Assembly (NCBI RefSeq): GCF_001648475.1
Contig: NZ_LXSQ01000009.1
Span: 1 to 62,347, forward strand
Length of the DNA: 62,347 bases
Direction of reading: 5' to 3'
Source: Eikenella halliae
Lineage (GTDB): Bacteria; Pseudomonadota; Gammaproteobacteria; Burkholderiales; Neisseriaceae
Shown here: positions 57,406-62,347 of the stretch, piece after piece
How positions within the stretch are numbered: position 1 is the stretch's first letter
Layout: each line of letters starts with the position of its first letter
Translations under genes and position numbers: made by a program
The notes under the pieces: generated by a model
Told to the model about the DNA's origin: nothing
What the model saw: only the letters and a program-made list of their open reading frames with translations
Databases searched by the model: none

Positions 57406-57502
57406 GGTGGAATAAATGAAGGATGAGTGGGGAAGGGCGGTATTTTAGCGCAGGCAGCGCAATATGAGCGCGGTTTTGGGGTGTTGGCTTAGTTAAAATT
57501 GC

Positions 57503-57543
57503 GTTTTCAGGTAGCCCTATTGCCGTAGAGGCTACCTGAAAAC
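57503..57543. terminator. Inverted DUS pair
   Basis: GTTTTCAGGTAGCC and GGCTACCTGAAAAC form a 14-base stem with a 13-base loop, upstream of the yccS start. Confidence 0.6.
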
Positions 57544-57636
57544 GGAAACCGCGTGCGTGCATTCCGCACACGTCCTACCCAAGCGAGCCAAGCCCTCTCA
57601 AATAGAGGGGCTTGGTTTTAACTTCGTTGAAGCTAA

Positions 57637-57675
57637 CGCTTTCAGGTAGCCTGTATGGCTGAGGCTACCTGAAAA
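57637..57675. terminator. Inverted DUS pair
   Basis: CTTTCAGGTAGCCT and AGGCTACCTGAAA flank a short loop. It lies about 310 bp upstream of pnp. Confidence 0.6.
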
Positions 57676-57986
57676 ACGGATTATCTTGATCGATAGCCCA
57701 AGTACTTTTTTATTTATGCGGCTCTGCCTCCTCTTGCGGTATTACACGCTGCTTGCAACGCCTCGCTTGGCAAGAAAAAATAATTGCTTTTAGCTATATA
57801 CGGTGCAATCGTTCCGGCAGCGTGTTAGAATGCGCGCCGGTTTCGGGCTGCGCTTTCAGGTAGCCTCAAACCTTTGTTTTATTTCCAACCTGCCCTGCCT
57901 GTCTGAAACCCTAACCATGCGCCTGCGCCCGTGCGGGCTTATGTTTAGTGTTTTAGCGGCAGCGGCCTTCTTCTAAAGGAATCTTA

Positions 57987-60092
57987 ATGTTTAACAAACA
58001 CGTCAAATCCTTCCAATACGGCCAGCACACCGTCACCATCGAAACCGGCGAAATCGCCCGTCAGGCTGCGGGTGCGGTAAAAGTATCCATGGGCGAAACC
58101 GTGGTGCTGGTGGCCGTTACCGCCAATAAAGAAGTGAAAGCCGGGCAGGATTTCTTCCCGCTCACCGTGGATTATCTGGAGCGCACCTATGCCGCAGGCA
58201 AAATCCCCGGCGGCTTCTTCAAGCGCGAAGGCAAACAGAGCGAAAAAGAAATCCTCACCAGCCGCCTGATCGACCGCCCCATCCGCCCGCTGTTCCCTGA
58301 AGGCTTCTTCCACGACATCCAAATCGTGGCCACGGTGGTATCGGTTGATCCGGAAATCGATTCCGACATCCCCGCCATGATCGGCGCTTCTGCCGCGCTG
58401 GTGTTGAGCGGCGTGCCTTTCGCCGGCCCCATCGGCGCCGCTCGCGTGGGCTACCTGAACGGCGAATACGTGCTGAACCCGACCAAAACCCAGCTGGCCA
58501 AATCGCAGCTGGATTTGGTGGTGGCCGGCACCGCGCAAGCCGTGCTGATGGTGGAATCCGAAGCCCAAATCCTGCCCGAAGACGTGATGCTCGGCGCCGT
58601 GGTGTACGGCCATGAGCAGATGCAGGCCGTTATCCGCGCCATCAACGAGCTGGCCGATGCGGTCAACCCCGAAGTGTGGGACTGGAAAGCGCCCGAAACC
58701 GATGCCGCCCTGGTGGCCAAAGTGCAGGAAATTGCCGGGCAAACCGTGGCCGAAGCCTTCAAAATCCGCCAAAAACAGGCGCGTACCGCCAAACTGGACG
58801 AAGCCTGGGCCGCTGTTGAAGCTGCGCTGATTACGGAAGACACCGACACCCTGGCCGCCAACCAAATCAAAGGCATTTTCAAACATTTGGAAGCCAACGT
58901 GGTGCGCAGCCAGATTCTGGCCGGCCAGCCGCGCATCGACGGCCGCGACACCCGCACCGTGCGCCCCATCAACATCCAAACCGGCGTACTGCCGCGCACC
59001 CACGGTTCCGCCCTCTTCACACGCGGCGAAACCCAAGCCCTGGCCGTGGCCACCCTCGGCACCCAGCGCGACGAACAAATCATTGATGCCTTGAGCGGCG
59101 AATACACCGACCGCTTCATGCTGCACTACAACTTCCCGCCCTATTCCACCGGCGAATGCGGCCGCATGGGCGCGCCCAAACGCCGCGAAATCGGCCACGG
59201 CCGCCTGGCCAAACGCGCCCTGCTCGGCGTGCTGCCCTCGCCCGAAGAATTCAGCTACACCATGCGCGTGGTGTCTGAAATCACCGAATCCAACGGCTCT
59301 TCTTCTATGGCCTCCGTGTGCGGCGGCTGCCTGAGCCTGCTCTCCGCCGGCGTGCCGCTCAAAGCCCACGTGGCCGGTATTGCCATGGGCTTGATTTTGG
59401 AAGGCAACAAATTCGCCGTGCTCACCGACATCTTGGGCGACGAAGACCACCTCGGCGACATGGACTTCAAAGTGGCCGGTACCACCGAAGGCGTTACCGC
59501 CCTGCAGATGGACATCAAAATCCAAGGCATCACCAAAGAAATCATGCAGATTGCCTTGGCACAGGCCAAAGAAGCCCGCCTGCACATCCTCGAGCAGATG
59601 AAAGCCGCCGTGTCCGGCCCGCAGGAGCTCTCGCAGCACGCCCCGCGCCTCTTCACCATGAAGATTAACCAAGACAAAATCCGCGACGTTATCGGCAAAG
59701 GCGGCGAAACCATCCGCGCCCTCACCGCCGAAACCGGCACCGAAATCAACATTGAAGACGACGGCACCATCACCATCGCCGCCGTGAATGTGGAAGCCGT
59801 GGAAGCCGCCCGCAAACGCATCGAAGAAATCACCGCCGAAGTGGAAGTGGGCCAGGTGTACAACGGCGTGGTGATTAAGATTTTGGACAACAACGTCGGT
59901 GCCATCGTATCCGTGATGCCTGGCAAAGACGGCCTGGTGCACATCAGCCAAATCGCCCACGAGCGCGTGAAAGACGTGAACGACTACCTCAAAGTCGGCC
60001 AAAACGTGCGCGTGAAAGCGCTGGAAGTGGACGACCGCGGCCGCGTCCGCCTCTCCATGAAAGCCCTGCTGGATCAAACCCGCGAGCAATAA
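57987..60092 (+). CDS. pnp: Polynucleotide phosphorylase
   Basis: 701 residues. A trimeric 3'-5' phosphorolytic RNase of the degradosome type. Two RNase PH domains (SRLIDRPIRPLFPEGF in the first; GSALFTRGETQALAVATLGT and GSSSMASVCGGCLS in the second) flank an all-alpha linker. The KH domain (IGKGGETIRALTAETG, about 569) and the S1 domain (GQVYNGVVIKILDNNVGAIV) follow. Length is normal. AAAGGAA precedes the ATG. A palindromic miniature element lies 12 bases after the stop. Confidence 0.97.
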   Translation: MFNKHVKSFQYGQHTVTIETGEIARQAAGAVKVSMGETVVLVAVTANKEVKAGQDFFPLTVDYLERTYAAGKIPGGFFKREGKQSEKEILTSRLIDRPIRPLFPEGFFHDIQIVATVVSVDPEIDSDIPAMIGASAALVLSGVPFAGPIGAARVGYLNGEYVLNPTKTQLAKSQLDLVVAGTAQAVLMVESEAQILPEDVMLGAVVYGHEQMQAVIRAINELADAVNPEVWDWKAPETDAALVAKVQEIAGQTVAEAFKIRQKQARTAKLDEAWAAVEAALITEDTDTLAANQIKGIFKHLEANVVRSQILAGQPRIDGRDTRTVRPINIQTGVLPRTHGSALFTRGETQALAVATLGTQRDEQIIDALSGEYTDRFMLHYNFPPYSTGECGRMGAPKRREIGHGRLAKRALLGVLPSPEEFSYTMRVVSEITESNGSSSMASVCGGCLSLLSAGVPLKAHVAGIAMGLILEGNKFAVLTDILGDEDHLGDMDFKVAGTTEGVTALQMDIKIQGITKEIMQIALAQAKEARLHILEQMKAAVSGPQELSQHAPRLFTMKINQDKIRDVIGKGGETIRALTAETGTEINIEDDGTITIAAVNVEAVEAARKRIEEITAEVEVGQVYNGVVIKILDNNVGAIVSVMPGKDGLVHISQIAHERVKDVNDYLKVGQNVRVKALEVDDRGRVRLSMKALLDQTREQ

Positions 60093-60104
60093 GCGCAGGC
60101 TGTA

Positions 60105-60266
60105 GGGTCTGTCGACACTTAATAGTTTCCGTGTCTTTTTGCCCCCAAGGCAGCATCTTCCACGTTGGAAATCCTCGCAAGGTGTCCAACCTTGCTGCGG
60201 TTTCCGCCTTGAATCTGCCGCCTTGGGGACAAAAATCCATTTGGAAAATTAAATGCCAACAGACCC
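60105..60266. repeat. 162-bp palindromic miniature element (candidate MITE)
   Basis: The ends are perfect eight-base inverted repeats (GGGTCTGT and ACAGACCC). Similarity extends inward for about 50 bases per arm, including TTAAT, TTTCC and CCCCAAGGC blocks, around a middle of about 60 bases. No coding potential. It lies directly downstream of pnp and could form a long RNA hairpin that affects the pnp transcript. The parent transposon was not identified. Confidence 0.7.
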
Positions 60267-60276
60267 CAGAGAAAGC

Positions 60277-60310
60277 AAAGGCTACCTGAAAACTTTTTCA
60301 GGTAGCCTTT
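60277..60310. terminator. Inverted DUS pair downstream of pnp
   Basis: AAAGGCTACCTGAAAA and TTTTCAGGTAGCCTTT form a 16-base stem with a two-base spacer. It is a strong intrinsic terminator. Confidence 0.85.
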
Positions 60311-60336
60311 ATTTGAAACCACAGAGAAGCGATTTC

Positions 60337-60440
60337 ATAGTGGATTAAGATAAGAATGGGACGAGGCGACTGGCTGCAGACGAGACCTATGTATGGTACG
60401 GCCAGGCAACACAGCAGCATTCTTATTTCAATTCACGATA
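60337..60440 (-). repeat. Diverged CREE-like element
   Basis: The ends ATAGTGGATTAAGATAAGAA and the complement of TTCTTATTTCAATTCACGAT match at about 18 of 22 positions. The interior GGACGAGGCGAC, GCTGCAGAC and GGTACGGCCAGGC follows the CREE interior read from its other strand. It is more divergent than the copies at 133 and 60989, and it lies just upstream of the Lrp-type gene. Confidence 0.65.
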
Positions 60441-60456
60441 ATGATAGGAGAAGCCC

Positions 60457-60951
60457 ATGCCCAACCGCCCCACATTCAAAGAAGCCGACAGCATTGACCA
60501 CCGCATCCTCAAGCTCTTGCAGGAAAATGCCCGCCTGAGCATGACCGAGCTGGCTGAACGCGTCGGCCTGTCCGCCACCCCCGTCACCGAACGCGTGCGC
60601 CGCTTGGAGCGCGACGGCTACATTAGCGGCTACCACGCCCGCCTCAATCCCGCCCGCTTGGGCTATGGCTTGCTGGTGTTTGTGGAAATCAAACTGCATT
60701 CCAAATCCGGCGATATTTTTGAAGAATTCCGCCGCGAAGTGCTGAAAATCCCGCAAATCCTCGAATGCCACCTTGTGTCCGGCGAATACGACTACCTGAT
60801 CAAAGTACGCCTGCAAGACATGTCCGCCTACCGCGACATGCTCGGCAAAATCCTGCTGCAACTGCCCTCTGCCGTGGAAAGCCGCAGTTATGTGGTGATG
60901 GAGGAAGTGAAGGAAAACGGGCCGCTGGCCTTGGAGGATTGGGAAGGGTAA
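60457..60951 (+). CDS. lrp: Lrp/AsnC-family regulator
   Basis: 164 residues. The N-terminal HTH (ADSIDHRILKLLQENARLSM, then ELAERVGLSATPVTERVRRL) and a C-terminal RAM domain (GYGLLVFVEIKLHSKSGDIF, VSGEYDYLIKVRLQDMSAYR) are complete. It likely senses an amino acid such as leucine. TAGGAG precedes the ATG. A CREE-like element ends 16 bases upstream and may carry or disturb its promoter. Confidence 0.92.
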   Translation: MPNRPTFKEADSIDHRILKLLQENARLSMTELAERVGLSATPVTERVRRLERDGYISGYHARLNPARLGYGLLVFVEIKLHSKSGDIFEEFRREVLKIPQILECHLVSGEYDYLIKVRLQDMSAYRDMLGKILLQLPSAVESRSYVVMEEVKENGPLALEDWEG

Positions 60952-60988
60952 ACCGAAGGCTACCTGAAAGCGTAAGCTTCAACGCAGT

Positions 60989-61092
60989 TATAGTGAATTA
61001 ACAAAAACCAGTACAGCGTTGGCTCGCCTTGCCGTACTGTTTGTACTGTCTGCGGCTCGCCGCCTTGTCCTGATTTTTGTTAATCCACTATA
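60989..61092 (+). repeat. Correia repeat enclosed element (CREE)
   Basis: 104 bp from TATAGTGAATTAACAAAAAC to TTTTTGTTAATCCACTATA, with interior CAGTACAGCGTTGGCTCGCC and CGGCTCGCCGCCTTGTCC. It interrupts a composite repeat: CTGAAAGCGTAAGCTTCAAC occurs on both sides (60964-60983 and 61094-61113). Confidence 0.88.
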
Positions 61093-61161
61093 CCTGAAAG
61101 CGTAAGCTTCAACGAAGTTAAAACTCAGCCTTGGCTACGGGACATCACTTTCAGGTAGCCT
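61093..61161 (+). repeat. DUS-anchored composite repeat (copy C)
   Basis: CCTGAAAGCGTAAGCTTCAA, then CGAAGTTAAAACTCAGCCTT and GGCTACGGGACATCACTTTC, ending in AGGTAGCC. It shares blocks with copies A and B in a different order and begins right at the CREE boundary. Confidence 0.65.
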
Positions 61162-61226
61162 TGGGTTGTGCAAGCACGCGGGGAACAGGCCGATGCTACG
61201 AAGTTTGCGGCTGCCGAGTTGGCGAT

Positions 61227-61262
61227 GGCTACCTGAAAAGCTATGCGGGTTTTCAGGTAGCC
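61227..61262. terminator. Inverted DUS pair at the ampD 3' end
   Basis: GGCTACCTGAAAA and TTTTCAGGTAGCC with a ten-base loop. The ampD stop codon TGA lies within the right-hand DUS. Confidence 0.75.
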
Positions 61263-61852
61263 TGTGTTGCGGCGGCTGGGGCGTTTTGTCTATCTATTAT
61301 CCCTTCCGCCAGCACCAAGCCTGCGGCGGCCAGGCGCGGCCAGTCGAAGAAGTGGCCGGGGTCGCTTTTGCGGCCGGGGGCGATGTGTTGGTGGCCGGTT
61401 ACGGCTTCGATGGGGTAGTGTGCCGCCATGCTGTGCAGCAGAGGAATCAGGGCTTGGTATTGCGCCTCGGTGAACGGTTCGAAATCGCAGCCTTCCAGCT
61501 CGATGCCGAGCGAAAAAGCGTTGCAGCCGCTGCGGCCGCGATATTGCGACACGCCGGCGTGGTGTGCCGCGTCGTTGCCCGACACAAACTGCACCACCTG
61601 CCCGCTGCGTTCAATCAAAAAATGGCTGGACACGCGCAAATCCACCAGCTGCGGGAAAAACGGGTGCGCCTGCGGGTTGATGCGGTTGGTGAACAAATCG
61701 CGGATGGCGCTGCCGCCGTATTCGAAGGGCGGCAGGGAGATGTTGTGCAGCACCACCAGCGAAACGGTTTCGCCGGCGGGGCGGGGTGAGAAGTTGGGCG
61801 AAGGGCAATGCACCGCGCCCTGCCACCAGCCGTTGTGCCAAGTTGTGGTCAT
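61253..61852 (-). CDS. ampD: 1,6-anhydro-MurNAc-L-alanine amidase AmpD
   Basis: A 199-residue cytoplasmic zinc amidase of murein recycling. VSLVVLHNISLPP carries the first His ligand. Features are SSHFLIERSGQVVQFVSGND, the LGIELEGCDFEPF segment and GHQHIAPGRKSDPGHFFDW with the second ligand pair and catalytic Lys/Asp region. Length is close to other AmpD proteins. The last codons (CAG GCT ACC TGA) are part of a DUS. Confidence 0.93.
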   Translation of the reverse strand: MTTTWHNGWWQGAVHCPSPNFSPRPAGETVSLVVLHNISLPPFEYGGSAIRDLFTNRINPQAHPFFPQLVDLRVSSHFLIERSGQVVQFVSGNDAAHHAGVSQYRGRSGCNAFSLGIELEGCDFEPFTEAQYQALIPLLHSMAAHYPIEAVTGHQHIAPGRKSDPGHFFDWPRLAAAGLVLAEGIIDRQNAPAAATQAT

Positions 61853-62034
61853 GATGGGGTTCCGAAGGGGAGAGAAGGGGATTATAGCGGGTTGGCAGGG
61901 CAGGCTACCTGAAAAGTGGTTGTAGGTTTGGCATGATTGAGAGAGGTAATCTCCAGGTGTGGGAAATAGAAAATTAGTAAGGTGGCATCACAAAGAGAAG
62001 ATTATTGATATTTGATTGAATTTAAAAACAGTAT

Positions 62035-62061
62035 TATAGTCAATTAAAATAAAAATAGGAC
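62035..62061 (+). repeat. Terminal sequence of the IS630-family element
   Basis: TATAGTCAATTAAAATAAAA, then ATAGGAC, begins at a TA and marks the outer end of the transposase gene. It matches the ends of the CREE-like element at 60337 at 22 of 27 positions. Confidence 0.65.
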
Positions 62062-62347
62062 AGTAACGCATCGTCAAATCGGGCGTAATCAGACAATACG
62101 GTTCGAAGATACCGCTTAATATTCGCCCACACCTTCTCAATCGGGTTGAGTTCGGGTGAATAAGGTGCAAGAGGCAATACCTTATGTCCCAATTTTTCTG
62201 CCATTTCCCGTAAGACACCCATACGGTGAAATCGTGCATTATCTAAAATAATCACCGATTTTTGAGTCAATGCGGGCAGTAGGCATTGCTGAAACCACGC
62301 TTCAAAAAAGACTCCGGTCATCGTATTTTGATAAACCATCGGAGCAA
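62040..62347 (-). CDS. IS630-family transposase C-terminus, cut by window edge
   Basis: The frame is open to the window edge, so the gene starts outside. The visible 102 codons contain VIILDNARFHR (second catalytic Asp) and APYSPELNPIEKVWANIKRY (catalytic Glu), the hallmark of IS630/Tc1-mariner DDE enzymes. The stop codon lies inside the terminal repeat. Confidence 0.88.
   Translation of the reverse strand, partial: APMVYQNTMTGVFFEAWFQQCLLPALTQKSVIILDNARFHRMGVLREMAEKLGHKVLPLAPYSPELNPIEKVWANIKRYLRTVLSDYARFDDALLSYFYFN

Larger units (their letters stand above)
57406..57986. other. Divergent intergenic region yccS / pnp
   Basis: 581 bp. An inverted DUS pair at 57503-57543 and another at 57637-57675 form hairpins. 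A composite repeat fragment (GTTTTAACTTCGTTGAAGC) starts near 57614. A weak promoter-like TAGAAT at 57826-57831 and the ribosome site AAAGGAA (57975-57981) lie ahead of pnp. Nothing suggests an rpsO gene here. Confidence 0.5.

Noticed and set aside
57984..60089. Open frame of 701 codons antisense to pnp
   Set aside because: Mirror of the pnp codon structure in GC-rich DNA. The composition (His, Phe, Gly-rich) has no family resemblance and pnp is certain.
1..62347. CRISPR array
   Set aside because: No regularly spaced direct repeats were seen. The frequent short repeats are DUS at irregular intervals and in both orientations.

Overview
The window looks like chromosome of an Eikenella species (Neisseriaceae) carrying a complete-looking integrated phage. 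The main evidence is the 12-mer AGGCTACCTGAA, present dozens of times in both orientations. This is the Eikenella dialect of the neisserial DNA uptake sequence (DUS). Supporting evidence is Correia-type repeats (CREE), neisserial-type housekeeping proteins and a MisR/MisS-like two-component pair. The species cannot be fixed from the sequence alone.

Left chromosomal arm (1-14983). A transposase start and a CREE sit at the edge. Then, on the minus strand, come mrp (Fe-S carrier), zipA (division), the two-component pair misR-misS, a PglL/O-antigen-ligase-like membrane enzyme coupled to a DUF2069 protein, an unknown membrane protein and the tatA-tatB-tatC export operon. recC follows on the plus strand, then a tRNA-Asn/tRNA-Lys pair with its own promoter and terminator.

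Prophage (about 15045-53879, 38.8 kb). It is inserted in the 5' end of dusA. A stub of the original dusA start remains at the left junction (15000-15071), and the working dusA at the right junction begins with phage-supplied codons. The minus-strand early operon holds small unknown genes, a PrtN-like activator, a DUF2303 protein and a C5 DNA methyltransferase. It starts at an operator cluster beside a LexA/CI-like repressor, which is divergent from a Cro-like gene. Rightward come a primase-helicase, a TGCACAA repeat cluster that may be an origin, an antiterminator-like protein and a long late operon. That operon has a lambda-like head module (terminase Nu1/GpA, gpW, portal, protease-capsid fusion) followed by a Mu-like contractile tail (sheath, tube, frameshifted chaperone, tape measure, gp43-gp48-type baseplate, fibre). 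A lipoprotein cargo gene sits inside the tail operon. Lysis genes (holin candidates, amidase/endolysin, nested Rz/Rz1) follow. The right end carries cargo of unknown function, an adenine methyltransferase and the tyrosine integrase.

Right chromosomal arm (53880-62347): dusA body, a YccS-like transporter, pnp, an Lrp/AsnC regulator and ampD. These are separated by DUS hairpins, two more CREE-like elements, a palindromic 162-bp miniature element and, at the edge, an IS630-family transposase whose terminal sequence resembles the CREE ends.

The observations most worth checking are the exchange of the dusA 5' end, the -1 frameshift site, the in-frame protease-capsid fusion with its own internal start, an 18-codon hydrophobic peptide with a near-perfect ribosome site, the iteron-like cluster, and the shared ends of IS630 and CREE.
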